Position numbers and translations under genes: made by a program. Shown piece by piece: positions 53,741-62,208 of a DNA stretch of 64,000 nucleotides. A model generated the notes under the pieces. The model saw only the letters and a program-made list of their open reading frames with translations. It searched no databases and was not told where the DNA came from. Position 1 is the first letter of the stretch. Each line of letters opens with the position of its first letter. The stretch comes from Mycolicibacterium tusciae (GTDB lineage: Bacteria > Actinomycetota > Actinomycetes > Mycobacteriales > Mycobacteriaceae). The DNA is taken from contig NZ_MVIM01000003.1 in assembly GCF_002086795.1 (NCBI RefSeq), positions 62,001 through 126,000 of the forward strand. The letters are read 5' to 3'.

Positions 53741-53867
53741 CCGGAGCGGTATCCCCAATGAGCCGTCCATGCACAGACGACCCGCGTGGGCCTGCCGTAA
53801 CGACGCAGATGTCCGGCTCGACTGCCATCGTTGTGCCGTGGACGCTCGGTATTCGCGACGCCGAAAA

Positions 53868-54197
53868 GTGCTGCAGGGCATCGAGCTTCGCTATATGCTC
53901 ACGGTGAACCTCGACATTCACGGTCCGGCGTCGATCTTCGAGATGATCGAGCTTCTCGAGTACCAGGGCTTTACGATCCCCGGACGGCCATCCAAATCAG
54001 TGTCGGACGCCCTGCGATGGGAAATGCGCCGCGGCCGGGTCCGTCGGCTCCGGCGCGGCGTCTACGGACCCGGGCTGATGCCGCGCTCCACCGAGCACCA
54101 CATCCACAAACGGGCTGCCGCGCTCCGTGACGAGGCCGATCGAAGCATGGGTCGTGACGACGACGCCTTCTGGGCCGCCACGCCCGACTATTCCTAA
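53868..54197 (+). CDS. conserved mycobacterial hypothetical, winged-helix-like
   Basis: A protein of about 109 aa from GTG 53868 (or 100 aa from ATG 53895). MLTVNLDIHGPASIFEMIELL and SVSDALRWEMRRGRVRRLRRGVYG (seen as SDALRWEMRRGRVRRL) suggest a winged helix with a basic recognition wing. Similar small proteins are frequent in mycobacteria and of unknown role. Neither start has a good ribosome-binding site. Its stop overlaps the 3' end of the convergent hydrolase gene by 4 bp. Confidence 0.6.
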   Translation: MLQGIELRYMLTVNLDIHGPASIFEMIELLEYQGFTIPGRPSKSVSDALRWEMRRGRVRRLRRGVYGPGLMPRSTEHHIHKRAAALRDEADRSMGRDDDAFWAATPDYS

Positions 54198-55102
54198 GGC
54201 GCCCCAACCGCGAAGTTCTCCGTCAACGCTTCGGCGACCGGACGCCAAACCGGCTCTGGCAGATCGTGTCCCATGCCGTCGACGACAACATAGCGAGCAC
54301 CTTCGATGATGCGCGCCAGGTTGCGCCCGTTGCGTGGCCGAACCATCGGATCTTCCGAGCCGTGGATCACCACCGTGGGCGCGACGATGCTGCGGGTGTA
54401 CCGAATCAGGCTCCCCGTGCCTAGAATCGCATCGAACTGCCGCAACATGCCCTGGGGGTAATCGCTGCGCGCCCGCAGATCCTCGACCCGCCGCCGCAGT
54501 TGTTCAACGGGCGGAAGGAAATTCGGGCCGTTGATGATCGAAATGTTGCGTACCTCCGACGCCAGCCTGTCCTCCCACGGCGCGTCCTTGCCCGGTCCGC
54601 CGAACGCCAGCTTGATCACCTGCCACCGCGGCAGCGCCGAGAACGCCTTGCCCGAACTCGACATGACGATGCCCAGCGACCCCACCCGGTCGCGGTGATT
54701 GCCCGCGAGCACCTGCGCGATCATCCCGCCCATCGACGCCCCGACCACGTGAGCGCGCTCGATCTGCAGAAAATCCAGTAGCGCCTTCGCGTCGTCGGCC
54801 ATATCGACCAGCGTGTACGGGACCGCACTACCCCGGCCAACCGCATAACGGGCCACCCGCCGGTACACGGATCCCTCGGCGCGGTGGCCGGTCATCTTGG
54901 TGGACAGCCCGATGTCGCGGTGGTCGTACCGGATGACCCGATAGCCGCGCCTGACCAACTGCGCGCAGAAGCCGTCGGGCCACATCGGCAGCTGCGCACC
55001 CACGCCCATGATCAGCAGAACAGGCGGAGCTGCGGAGTCGCCGAGATCCTCGTAATAGAGCTCGACTTCCCCGCAGACCGCCGTCCCACTGCGCGTTTGC
55101 AT
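54194..55102 (-). CDS. alpha/beta hydrolase, LipG paralogue
   Basis: A 302-aa alpha/beta hydrolase closely similar to LipG at 48994-49893. PPVLLIMGVGAQLPMWPDGF, VGASMGGMIAQVLAGNH (nucleophile Ser), IHGSEDPMVRP (Asp) and DGMGHDLPEPVW (His) complete the triad. It starts MQTRSGTAVCGEVELYYEDLGD like LipG. The two copies, 5 kb apart on the same strand, look like a duplication in this lineage. Substrate unknown. Confidence 0.86.
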   Translation of the reverse strand: MQTRSGTAVCGEVELYYEDLGDSAAPPVLLIMGVGAQLPMWPDGFCAQLVRRGYRVIRYDHRDIGLSTKMTGHRAEGSVYRRVARYAVGRGSAVPYTLVDMADDAKALLDFLQIERAHVVGASMGGMIAQVLAGNHRDRVGSLGIVMSSSGKAFSALPRWQVIKLAFGGPGKDAPWEDRLASEVRNISIINGPNFLPPVEQLRRRVEDLRARSDYPQGMLRQFDAILGTGSLIRYTRSIVAPTVVIHGSEDPMVRPRNGRNLARIIEGARYVVVDGMGHDLPEPVWRPVAEALTENFAVGAP

Positions 55103-55111
55103 TACTCGAGA

Positions 55112-55720
55112 CTATGTTGCGGCGTCCTGCCGAGGCCGCCACCGCTTGATGAAGTCGGTCTCCGGCCACCCCTCGTTGGCTGCCATCAGCTCGTACATCG
55201 TTGCGTTGTCGATGCTTTCGCGAATGATGTCGGCATGCCCAGCGTGGCGCGCCAGCTCCTCGATGAGATGCATGGCCACCCAGCGCACCGACCAGTTGTC
55301 GATGTCGTGGGGAAACCACGGCACTTCGTGCGGGACGGGCACCGGCGTGTCGAGGTCGGCTTGGCCGAAGACGCGTAGCGTTTCGGCATTCTGCGTGGCC
55401 AGCGCGCCGAGCAGGTCGGCAAGAGTTTCGTCTTCGCGCATCACGTATTGATCGGCGTACTCCGCCATGAGTTCTTCGATTGGGCGATCGTCGCGCGGTG
55501 GCATCTCGGGCGCCGCCGACGCTCGGTCTACCCAACCCTTCTGAACGTTCGCGGCGTGCTTGATCAGTCCGCCGATCGACAGCGCGCTGACCGACGGCGT
55601 CGATCGCGCCTGCTCATCGGTCAAGCCGTAGGCCGCCGAGAAGAATGCCTCCTGATTGAAACGCAGGAACTCGATCAAAGTCTGTCGTTCGTCGGCGGCA
55701 GGTGGGGGCATTCCCGGCAT
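55112..55720 (-). CDS. DinB-superfamily (DUF664) protein 1
   Basis: A 202-aa four-helix-bundle protein of the DinB/DUF664 type. LIKHAANVQKGWVDRAS supplies the first metal His, and WVAMHLIEELARHAGHADIIRE the HxxxH-type pair near residue 165. These proteins bind a divalent metal and often act as mycothiol- or bacillithiol-dependent transferases. ATG 55720 was chosen. It follows the second DinB gene by 2 bp and ends 9 bp from the hydrolase, so the three may be one unit. Confidence 0.8.
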   Translation of the reverse strand: MPGMPPPAADERQTLIEFLRFNQEAFFSAAYGLTDEQARSTPSVSALSIGGLIKHAANVQKGWVDRASAAPEMPPRDDRPIEELMAEYADQYVMREDETLADLLGALATQNAETLRVFGQADLDTPVPVPHEVPWFPHDIDNWSVRWVAMHLIEELARHAGHADIIRESIDNATMYELMAANEGWPETDFIKRWRPRQDAAT

Positions 55721-55722
55721 GG

Positions 55723-56259
55723 CTACTTTCCCTTCTCGGTGGTGTGGACGTAAAGATCTCGGATACAAGCAATTTCGGCGCCGTGGTGGATGGCCTCGCG
55801 GTTGATGTGCAGAATAAGCGTGGCCATCGGATAGTCGGCGTACGGCCCCTCCGCAGGACCACACGGCCGCCATAGCTCATCCTCGGAGAGCCCGCGCACA
55901 CCTTCGGTCCATACTCGATACTGCTCGTCGAGCTGACCAAGCGCCGTTGCGGCGTCGGTAGCGTACGACCAGGTCTCGTAGCTCGCCTCAGGCGCGCCGA
56001 AATGGCTGTGATTGCGGACCGCGAAGACGCCGACGATCACGTGCGCGAGCCGCCACGCGATCGTCGTGAACGGCGCCGGCTCGGGTGCGGGATACGCGAA
56101 GTCCACGCCGCCATCCGGGTGCACGGTCCAGCAGTCCGGCACCGGCTGCCAGAAGTACTCGTCATCGGTCAGCCCTTCCAACCGCGGACGCAGTGCTTGC
56201 GTCCAGTGGAAGTCGAGCTGGAACGCCAACTCCGTGGTCATGTTCGTCGTCATGTTCAT
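55723..56259 (-). CDS. DinB-superfamily protein 2
   Basis: A 178-aa DinB-like four-helix protein. AFQLDFHWTQALRPRLEGLTDDEYFW begins it (e.g. QLDFHWTQALRPRLEGL), IAWRLAHVIVGVFAVRNHSHFG and LILHINREAIHHGAEIACIRDLY carry the likely metal-binding His residues. Three near-tandem Met codons (56259, 56253, 56241) could start it; AGGG precedes 56259. First gene of the DinB pair, divergent from the WYL regulator with an operator-like dyad between. Confidence 0.8.
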   Translation of the reverse strand: MNMTTNMTTELAFQLDFHWTQALRPRLEGLTDDEYFWQPVPDCWTVHPDGGVDFAYPAPEPAPFTTIAWRLAHVIVGVFAVRNHSHFGAPEASYETWSYATDAATALGQLDEQYRVWTEGVRGLSEDELWRPCGPAEGPYADYPMATLILHINREAIHHGAEIACIRDLYVHTTEKGK

Positions 56260-56278
56260 ATGACTACCCTGAATCGCA

Positions 56279-56301
56279 TATAGGACAGTTTCGGTCCTAT
56301 A
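56279..56301. promoter_or_regulatory. putative operator between WYL regulator and DinB genes
   Basis: TATAGGAC (56279-56286) and GTCCTATA (56294-56301) are perfect 8-bp inverted arms around a 7-bp spacer, within the 62-bp gap of the divergent genes. Its position fits a site where the WYL regulator controls both promoters. Confidence 0.6.
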
Positions 56302-56321
56302 ACTACGGCAGAGTCGACGAC

Positions 56322-57308
56322 ATGGCGGAAACGACCGGCAGGGTGCTGCAGCTTCTGGGGCTGCTGCAGTCGCGCCGGGTATGGACCGGCGAAGAACTCG
56401 CCGAGCGACTCGGCGTGACGACCCGCAGTGTCCGCCGCGACGTCGACCGACTCCGCGACCTGGGCTATCCGGTGCACGCCAGCAAGGGCCACGGCGGGGG
56501 CTATCAGTTGGGCGCGGGCGCCGCATTGCCTCCGTTGCTGCTCGATCCCGACGAGGCCGTCGCGATGGCCGTATGCCTGCGGCTCGCGGCGGGCGGCACG
56601 GTCGCCGGCGTCGGCGAGTCCGCCCTGCGGGCGCTGAGCAAGCTCGATCAGGTGATGCCGTCGCGGCTGCGGTCCCAGGTGGCCGCGGTGCACGACGCCA
56701 CCGTCACGCTGACCTCGCCATCCTCCACCGAGGCCGTCGAACCCGACGTCTTGATGACGCTGGCGCGCGCGTGCCGCGACCGAGAGCACGTGAGCTGCGG
56801 CTACGTCGACCTTCGCGGCAATGCCACCCAACGACGCCTGGAGCCGTACCAACTGGTGACCACCGGCAGGCGCTGGTACCTGCTGGCCTACGACCGCGAC
56901 AAGCAGGACTGGCGCAGTCTGCGACTGGACCGCATGGCCGACGTCCGCGCGCTCGGCAGCACGTTCCTCGCCCGCGACGCACCGGATGCCGCAGCCTATG
57001 TTCAGAAGTCGATCAGCAGCTCGCCGTACCGCTACGTGGCGCGGGTTCGCTTCCACGCACCAGAAGATGCCCTGGCGCAACACTTTTCACCGGCATCGGT
57101 GAGCATCGAAGCCGACGGTCCCGACGCCTGCATCGTCACCACGGGCGCCGACGACCCCGAACGGATGGTCTTCTACTTCGCCACCGTCGGCCACGACTTC
57201 GAAGTGCTCGAACCGCCGGAGGTGGTGCGCGCGGTCGTTGCGGTTGCCGATCGGCTGCAGCGGTCACTGTCCCCGCGCGAGTTGGGCCCATACCGCGAGC
57301 AGACGTGA
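56322..57308 (+). CDS. YafY-type HTH/WYL-domain transcriptional regulator
   Basis: A 328-aa regulator. An N-terminal helix-turn-helix (TGEELAERLGVTTRSVRRDV, residues 22-41) is followed by a WYL ligand-binding domain (RLEPYQLVTTGRRWYLLAYD, near 185-205, with LRLDRMADVRAL after it) and a WCX C-terminal domain. It is divergent from two DinB genes, a common pairing for YafY-type regulators. Its TGA lies inside the left arm of the second 60-nt palindromic element. Confidence 0.88.
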   Translation: MAETTGRVLQLLGLLQSRRVWTGEELAERLGVTTRSVRRDVDRLRDLGYPVHASKGHGGGYQLGAGAALPPLLLDPDEAVAMAVCLRLAAGGTVAGVGESALRALSKLDQVMPSRLRSQVAAVHDATVTLTSPSSTEAVEPDVLMTLARACRDREHVSCGYVDLRGNATQRRLEPYQLVTTGRRWYLLAYDRDKQDWRSLRLDRMADVRALGSTFLARDAPDAAAYVQKSISSSPYRYVARVRFHAPEDALAQHFSPASVSIEADGPDACIVTTGADDPERMVFYFATVGHDFEVLEPPEVVRAVVAVADRLQRSLSPRELGPYREQT

Positions 57309-57354
57309 AACCCCCCATTTCGTACCGCAATAGGGGGAGTTCACGTCTGTTCGC
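57295..57354. repeat. 60-nt two-stem palindromic element, copy 2
   Basis: A 15-bp outer stem with one G-T pair (57295-57309 with 57340-57354), a 2x2 internal loop, a 5-bp CCCCC/GGGGG stem and a 16-nt loop. Length, outer arm sequence (GCGAGCAGACG) and layout match copy 1 at 33173-33232. Here it covers the end of the WYL gene and could act as its terminator, though no T-run follows. Confidence 0.75.
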
Positions 57355-57395
57355 CGGCTGACGCGTGGGCCCTGTCGCCAGCTGACGCGTGGGCC
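57353..57395. repeat. short direct repeat, 24-bp period
   Basis: GCCGGCTGACGCGTGGGCC (57353-57371) is repeated as GCCAGCTGACGCGTGGGCC (57377-57395) with one mismatch. It directly abuts the palindromic element and lies 38 bp before the DUF2786 gene. No function is apparent. Confidence 0.6.
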
Positions 57396-57433
57396 GACGC
57401 GAGATGTCGGAGCCTGTCGCCAGTATTGCGGGC

Positions 57434-58735
57434 ATGAGCCGACGCAACCGCGAGAAGCGAGCAGCCAAGCAGAAGAAGATTCGCCGCCGGATCGTCAACG
57501 AACGAGTGCGCCCGGATTTCGACGCCCCGCTCGACGGAGTGGTCCCGCAGGAACTCCTCGTCTCCGCTTTATGTCGCGCCGCGAGGTGTCCCGACCATGG
57601 TGCAGAACAGCACGCCGCGGACCTTCTGGTGGAGCTCCCCGCTTCGGCGCGAGACCTTGATCTGGCGGCCGACACCGCGACGGCCGTGGCCGTCCGGGCA
57701 GCGTGGGAGGCGGGCTGGGCACCGTCCGATCTCCACGAGATCGCCCGCCGCAAGCTCGAACCGTCGGGCGTCGAATACCTCACGGCCGCCGTCGTTCTCG
57801 AGTCCAAGCGATACCCGGCGGCGACACTGCACCCGCGATGGCGCGCCGACCTCGCGGCCATCTCAGCCGGGGTAAGCCCCGATACAACGGCACCGCTGAT
57901 GGAGCACTGGGTCGATGTGAACGGCCTGGGCCGCCGCGCCGCGCTAACCGTGGTGCTGCAGGTGCTGTCGTTGCTCAGCAGGCTTCCCGTCTTGGAACCG
58001 CTGCTACCCCTGCCGGGCGCATGTCGACACCCCCTCGCCGTCGCAGGTGAGGTCGACCAGAAGGCACTGGGGAGGGTGCGCGCGCTGCTGGCCAAAGCCG
58101 AGGCCACCAAATTTCCCGAAGAGGCCGAGGCGCTGTCCGCCAAAGCGCAGGAGCTGATGAGTCGGTACTCGCTGCACCAGGCCGTCGCCGCCAGCGACCG
58201 CGGCCAAACACCGGCGGCCGCCGCGCGGCGGATATGGATCGATACCCCCTACCCGGGCCCCAAGGCGATACTGGTGCAAGCGGTGGCGACTGCCAATCGT
58301 TGTCGCGCGGTGTGGACGGCGAACCTCGGGTTCGTCACGGTCGTCGGCTCCGAAACTGACCTCGATCTCGTCGAACTGCTCGCCACTTCGCTTCTGGTGC
58401 AAGCCAACCGGGCGATGTTGGCGGCGGGACGCCAGACCAGCGGCGGGGGCTACACCCGGACGAGATCGTTTCGCCAGTCGTTCCTCATCGCATACGCCAC
58501 CCGAATTGGCGAGCGGCTCGATACGACCAACGCCGGCGTCACGGCCCAGGTCCAGGACAGTCGACTTCTCCCAGTGCTCGCGGCGGCCAACCGGGCGGCC
58601 GACGAGCTCACGGATCGACTCTTCCCCGGCGTCGTGCATCGCCGGGTATCGGTGTCCAACGGAGCGGGCTGGAGTGCCGGGCGCGCAGCGGCCGACCTGG
58701 CTCAGTTCGACGTTCACCGCCCGATCGCCGGCTGA
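57434..58735 (+). CDS. DUF2786-domain protein
   Basis: A 433-aa protein with a Lys/Arg-rich N-terminus (REKRAAKQKKIRRRIV), a helical middle part, a DUF2786 domain (RVRALLAKAEATKFPEEAEA and KAQELMSRYSL, near residues 215-245) and a C-terminal DUF7168-like domain. The function of DUF2786 is unknown; it is common in actinobacteria and phages. ATG 57434 was chosen because the basic N-terminus is typical; an upstream frame from 57389 runs through the short repeats. Confidence 0.82.
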   Translation: MSRRNREKRAAKQKKIRRRIVNERVRPDFDAPLDGVVPQELLVSALCRAARCPDHGAEQHAADLLVELPASARDLDLAADTATAVAVRAAWEAGWAPSDLHEIARRKLEPSGVEYLTAAVVLESKRYPAATLHPRWRADLAAISAGVSPDTTAPLMEHWVDVNGLGRRAALTVVLQVLSLLSRLPVLEPLLPLPGACRHPLAVAGEVDQKALGRVRALLAKAEATKFPEEAEALSAKAQELMSRYSLHQAVAASDRGQTPAAAARRIWIDTPYPGPKAILVQAVATANRCRAVWTANLGFVTVVGSETDLDLVELLATSLLVQANRAMLAAGRQTSGGGYTRTRSFRQSFLIAYATRIGERLDTTNAGVTAQVQDSRLLPVLAAANRAADELTDRLFPGVVHRRVSVSNGAGWSAGRAAADLAQFDVHRPIAG

Positions 58736-58789
58736 CGACGCCTCGGCCGGGCTTGACTCTCTCCCCACGGGAGACCCCACCGTTGAGGC

Positions 58790-59152
58790 ATGACAGTAGA
58801 CAAGCAACAGATACCGACGTCGTGGGACGAGTTGCCTGCGACCATCACCACCTACCTGACCGCCCACGAAGGGCGAGACGTGACGACGGCCATCAGCACC
58901 TTCACCGCTGACGCGGTCGTGACCGACGAGGGCCAGACCTACCGCGGCATCGACGAGATCCGCGGCTGGCTGAACAGCGCGGGAACCGAGTACACCTTCA
59001 CCACCGATTTCGTCGGAGCCACCGTGCTGGATCCGGCGCGCATCGACGTCGTCCAACACCTCGAAGGCAACTTTCCGGGCGGCGTCGCCGACCTGCATTT
59101 CCGGTTCACCACGGACGGTGCACTGATCAGTCGACTGGTGATCGAGCCCTGA
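58790..59152 (+). CDS. SnoaL-like NTF2-fold protein
   Basis: A 120-aa cone-fold protein. LPATITTYLTAHEGRDVTTA and FTADAVVTDEGQTYRGIDEIRGWL are the usual start of SnoaL-like domains, and the chain ends in the curved sheet. Its TGA overlaps the ATG of the SDR gene by one base (TGATG), so the two are translated together. It may be a small isomerase or hydrolase, or bind the SDR's substrate. Confidence 0.8.
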   Translation: MTVDKQQIPTSWDELPATITTYLTAHEGRDVTTAISTFTADAVVTDEGQTYRGIDEIRGWLNSAGTEYTFTTDFVGATVLDPARIDVVQHLEGNFPGGVADLHFRFTTDGALISRLVIEP

Positions 59153-59991
59153 TGTCGAAGACATGGTTCGTCACCGGCGGCACCCCGGGCGGGTTCGGCA
59201 TGGCCTTCGCCGAAGCCGCGCTCGAGATCGGCGACAAAGTCGTGCTCACCGCACGCCGGCCTGACGAATTGCGTTCGTGGACCCAGAAGTACGGGGAACG
59301 CGCATTCGTCGTGCCGCTCGACGTGACCGATGCCGGGCAGGTTCAGGAGGCAGTACGCGCGGCCGAGACACACTTCGGCGGCATCGACGTGCTGGTCAAC
59401 AGCGCAGGCCGCGGCTGGTACGGATCGATCGAAGGCATGGACGAGGCCGCCGTGCGGGCGATGTTCGACCTGAACTTCTTCGGCATGCTCTCGGTCATCC
59501 GGGCGGTTCTGCCGGGTATGCGCGCCCGCGGCAGCGGGTGGATCGTCAACATATCGTCGGTGGCGGGTCTGCTTGGGGCGATCGGGTTCGGCTACTACAG
59601 CGCCACCAAGTTCGCCGTCGAAGCTGTCACCGAAGTACTTCGGGAAGAGGTTGCGCCGCAGGGCATTAACGTGATGGCCGTCGAACCCGGGGCATTTCGC
59701 ACGCGGGCCTATGCCGGCTTCGTCGACGAACCGATCACCGAAACCATCGCCGAGTACCGGCCCATGTTGGAGCAGGTGCGCCAAGAGTTCATCGACCAGG
59801 ACGGCGCGCAGCCGGGCGACCCGATCCGTGGAGCACGTGCGGTGATCGCCGCGATGGCCCAGAAACAGCCGCCCCGGCGGCTGGTGCTCGGCAGCGACGC
59901 GTTCGACGGCGTGGTGGCCTCGTTGGAGCAGAATCTGGCGGATATCCGGTCGAGCGAAACACGCTCGCGCGGTGCCGATTTCCCCCGCTAG
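59152..59991 (+). CDS. short-chain dehydrogenase/reductase
   Basis: A 279-aa classical SDR. The cofactor motif TGGTPGGFG is at residues 8-16, LVNSAGRGWYG gives the NAG-like motif, INISS-type NISSVAGLLG the Ser, and YYSATKFAVE near 147 the catalytic Tyr and Lys. An Arg-Arg pair after the second strand (TARRPDEL) suggests NADPH preference. Coupled to the SnoaL-like gene upstream. It converges on the MerR gene with a 4-bp overlap. Substrate unknown. Confidence 0.9.
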   Translation: MSKTWFVTGGTPGGFGMAFAEAALEIGDKVVLTARRPDELRSWTQKYGERAFVVPLDVTDAGQVQEAVRAAETHFGGIDVLVNSAGRGWYGSIEGMDEAAVRAMFDLNFFGMLSVIRAVLPGMRARGSGWIVNISSVAGLLGAIGFGYYSATKFAVEAVTEVLREEVAPQGINVMAVEPGAFRTRAYAGFVDEPITETIAEYRPMLEQVRQEFIDQDGAQPGDPIRGARAVIAAMAQKQPPRRLVLGSDAFDGVVASLEQNLADIRSSETRSRGADFPR

Positions 59992-60800
59992 CTCTGGGCC
60001 AGCCGGAACACCGGCCAGCCGATCTCGGTACGCCACTGTGCCGGGTCCGCGGTATCACGTGGCGCCACCGTGTAGACCTCGTGAATGGGGCCGTCCACCG
60101 CCAGCGCGTGCGTGACCACCCACGTCCCGAGGCGCCCGTAGGTGACATTGATGTCGTCGTGCGGACCCGGATGAACAGTGACAGCGAGTTCGGCGGCGGG
60201 CAGTTCGACGACTCCGATCCGGCCGGATGGGCGGGGTGCTCGAACCGGCCGGTAGACGGTCATCTCACCGGCGCCGTCGGTGAACAGTTCGTTGGCATAA
60301 TGCCCGCCGGGCGGTCCCGTCCGCTCCGCGGATGAAAACTCCGCATCCAATTCGGCCATCGCGGAGTCGTACCATTCCAACGAATCATCCAGCTGCACAT
60401 GACCGTTGATGGCGACGACGGTGCGCGCTGGCGCAGACTTCAGCTCGACGTCGAATTCGTCGGCATCGGGGCGCAGCAACCGGCGCAGGGACACCACGGC
60501 CGCCTGGGTACGGTCCAGCTCGGCTTCGAGGCGGCGCAGATGACCCGCGATCACCTCGGCGCGCTGCTGCGGATCGCCTGCGGAAAGGATGGACTCGACC
60601 TCGGCAAGCGGCACGTCGAGTTGCCGCAGCTGGTAGATCACCTGCGCGGTCGGGATCTGCTCGGGCGTGTAGTACCGGTAGCCCGTCGACGGGTCGACGG
60701 TGTCCGGCTCGAGGAGTCCGGCCGCGTGGTAGCGCCGCAACGTCCGCACGCTCAAGCGCGTCAACGTGGCGAAGTCCCCGATGGTCAGGCCGGAGCGCAT
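59988..60800 (-). CDS. MerR-family regulator with GyrI-like effector domain
   Basis: A 270-aa regulator. The MerR helix-turn-helix is LTIGDFATLTRLSVRTLRRYHAAGLL at residues 5-30 (e.g. FATLTRLSVRTLRRYHAAGLL in parts), followed by a coiled coil and a GyrI-like ligand-binding domain (TVVAINGHVQLDD to the end). Such proteins sense bulky hydrophobic drugs. ATG 60800 was chosen. It may control the SnoaL-SDR pair it faces or the nucleotidyltransferase gene 26 bp upstream of it on the same strand. Confidence 0.85.
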   Translation of the reverse strand: MRSGLTIGDFATLTRLSVRTLRRYHAAGLLEPDTVDPSTGYRYYTPEQIPTAQVIYQLRQLDVPLAEVESILSAGDPQQRAEVIAGHLRRLEAELDRTQAAVVSLRRLLRPDADEFDVELKSAPARTVVAINGHVQLDDSLEWYDSAMAELDAEFSSAERTGPPGGHYANELFTDGAGEMTVYRPVRAPRPSGRIGVVELPAAELAVTVHPGPHDDINVTYGRLGTWVVTHALAVDGPIHEVYTVAPRDTADPAQWRTEIGWPVFRLAQS

Positions 60801-60826
60801 GTGAGTGAACTTAGCCTGGGCCACCG

Positions 60827-61378
60827 TCAAGCCGTGAGTTCGAGGCGGTCGGCAAGAAACAGGAAGGCCGATGCGAAGTCGTTGTCCTTCGTCGCGATTC
60901 GCAAACGGTCCCAGTCGAGCTGTTCGCGGACCGCGCGCACGCCAGGCAACAACGCCGCGAAATCGCAGTTGTGCTCGTTCAGGGCGTTGAGCTTCTCGGT
61001 CAACACATGCGTCGGCGGGAGCACCCGCATCCGGACCGCCAACACATCGTGCTCCTCCGCGTCCTCGATCGCCTGCGGCTCGACGGGCACACCGTTGAGA
61101 CGGTGCAGCACGTCGATGACGAAATCGTCGCCGACGCACGCCTTGAACAGCCAGTCCTCAGGCGTTCGCTCGATGTTGAAGCCGGCGTCCTTCAGCGTCG
61201 CGGCCGCCTTCTCGATGTCCAGCTCAGCGACGACGAAGTCCACGTCGTGCACAGGTTCGGGTCCGCCGAACACCCACAGCGCGTAGCTGCCTGCCAGCGC
61301 GAAATCGGGGCCCTGGGCACGCAGGGCCGATGCGGCACGTTTCAGTGCGTCGCGCAGGTCGTCATTTCGTGCGGGCAC
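60827..61378 (-). CDS. nucleotidyltransferase-fold protein (AbiEii-like)
   Basis: A 183-aa protein with the nucleotidyltransferase pattern FALAGSYALWVFGGPEPVHDVDF: a GS motif and a D-x-D pair near residues 28-48. A helical C-terminal part follows. GTG 61378 has AGGAG five bases upstream. The family includes AbiEii-type toxins and other small nucleotidyltransferases; no antitoxin gene is adjacent, so a toxin-antitoxin role is not supported. It is divergent from the EEP gene with 45 bp between. Confidence 0.7.
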   Translation of the reverse strand: MPARNDDLRDALKRAASALRAQGPDFALAGSYALWVFGGPEPVHDVDFVVAELDIEKAAATLKDAGFNIERTPEDWLFKACVGDDFVIDVLHRLNGVPVEPQAIEDAEEHDVLAVRMRVLPPTHVLTEKLNALNEHNCDFAALLPGVRAVREQLDWDRLRIATKDNDFASAFLFLADRLELTA

Positions 61379-61423
61379 GTTTCTCCTGATCGGCAAGGGA
61401 CCATTGTGGGTACTGGAGTACCC

Positions 61424-62191
61424 ATGCGGATGGCCACCTTCAACATCCTGCACGGACGCAGCGTTCACGACGGGCTGGTGCACCGTGACCGGCTCGTCGA
61501 CGCGATCCGGGAAATCGATCCCGACATCCTGGCCTTGCAAGAGGTCGACCTCGACCAGCCCCGCTCTGGAATGGCCGATCTGACCGCCGTCGCCGCCATG
61601 GCCATGGAGGCGTCGAGCCATCGCTTCGTCGCCGCGATCGCCGGTACGCCCGGCGCGACGTGGATGGCCGCGACGGGTCGTGAGCAGCCCGGCACCGCCG
61701 CCTACGGCATCGCGCTGCTGTCGCGCTATCCCGCCGACGCCTGGCAGGTGGTTCGGTTGCCGCGGATCCCGATGAAGTTCCCGATGTACCTGCGGGGACC
61801 CAATCGTGTGCAGGTCGTCAAAGAGGAGCCCAGGGCGGCGGTCCTCGCCCGGCTCGACACCCCCGTCGGCCCCCTCACCGTCGCCAACACCCACCTGTCG
61901 TTCGTCCCCGGCTGGAATCGGCGACAGCTGCGCCTACTCATGCGCGATTTGCACGGCTTCCCGGGGCCGCACGTGCTGATGGGCGATCTGAACATGGTGC
62001 CGGAAAAAGTCGGGCGGTTGAGCCAGCTGCGTGCGCTCGGCGAAGCGCCGACGTTCCCGGCCGACGCGCCCGAGACACAGCTCGACCACATCCTGACCGA
62101 CGACGACGGGCTGCGCGTCGAGCGCTGCGTTGCACCGAGGCTGTCGATCTCGGATCACCGTGCGCTCGTCATCGACATATCGAGGCGCTGA
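61424..62191 (+). CDS. endonuclease/exonuclease/phosphatase-family protein
   Basis: A 255-aa EEP-fold phosphoesterase. MATFNILHG starts the chain (Asn), ILALQEVDLDQPRSG supplies the metal Glu, VANTHLSFVPGWN a His, VLMGDLNMVPEKV the Asp-x-Asn pair, and LSISDHRALVIDI the last Asp-His. ATG 61424 was chosen. It would hydrolyse phosphodiesters such as lipids, inositol phosphates or nucleic acids. No signal peptide is seen. It precedes the GH38 gene by 17 bp. Confidence 0.85.
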   Translation: MRMATFNILHGRSVHDGLVHRDRLVDAIREIDPDILALQEVDLDQPRSGMADLTAVAAMAMEASSHRFVAAIAGTPGATWMAATGREQPGTAAYGIALLSRYPADAWQVVRLPRIPMKFPMYLRGPNRVQVVKEEPRAAVLARLDTPVGPLTVANTHLSFVPGWNRRQLRLLMRDLHGFPGPHVLMGDLNMVPEKVGRLSQLRALGEAPTFPADAPETQLDHILTDDDGLRVERCVAPRLSISDHRALVIDISRR

Positions 62192-62208
62192 CGCCGTAGG
62201 GTTTTGGG

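Noticed and set aside
57311..57337. Intrinsic terminator formed by CCCCC/GGGGG alone
   Set aside because: The inner stem is only 5 bp with a 16-nt loop and no T-run; it is better described as part of the 60-nt element.
60827..61378. Toxin-antitoxin pair with the MerR or EEP gene
   Set aside because: No AbiEi-type antitoxin is adjacent and neither neighbour is a known antitoxin.
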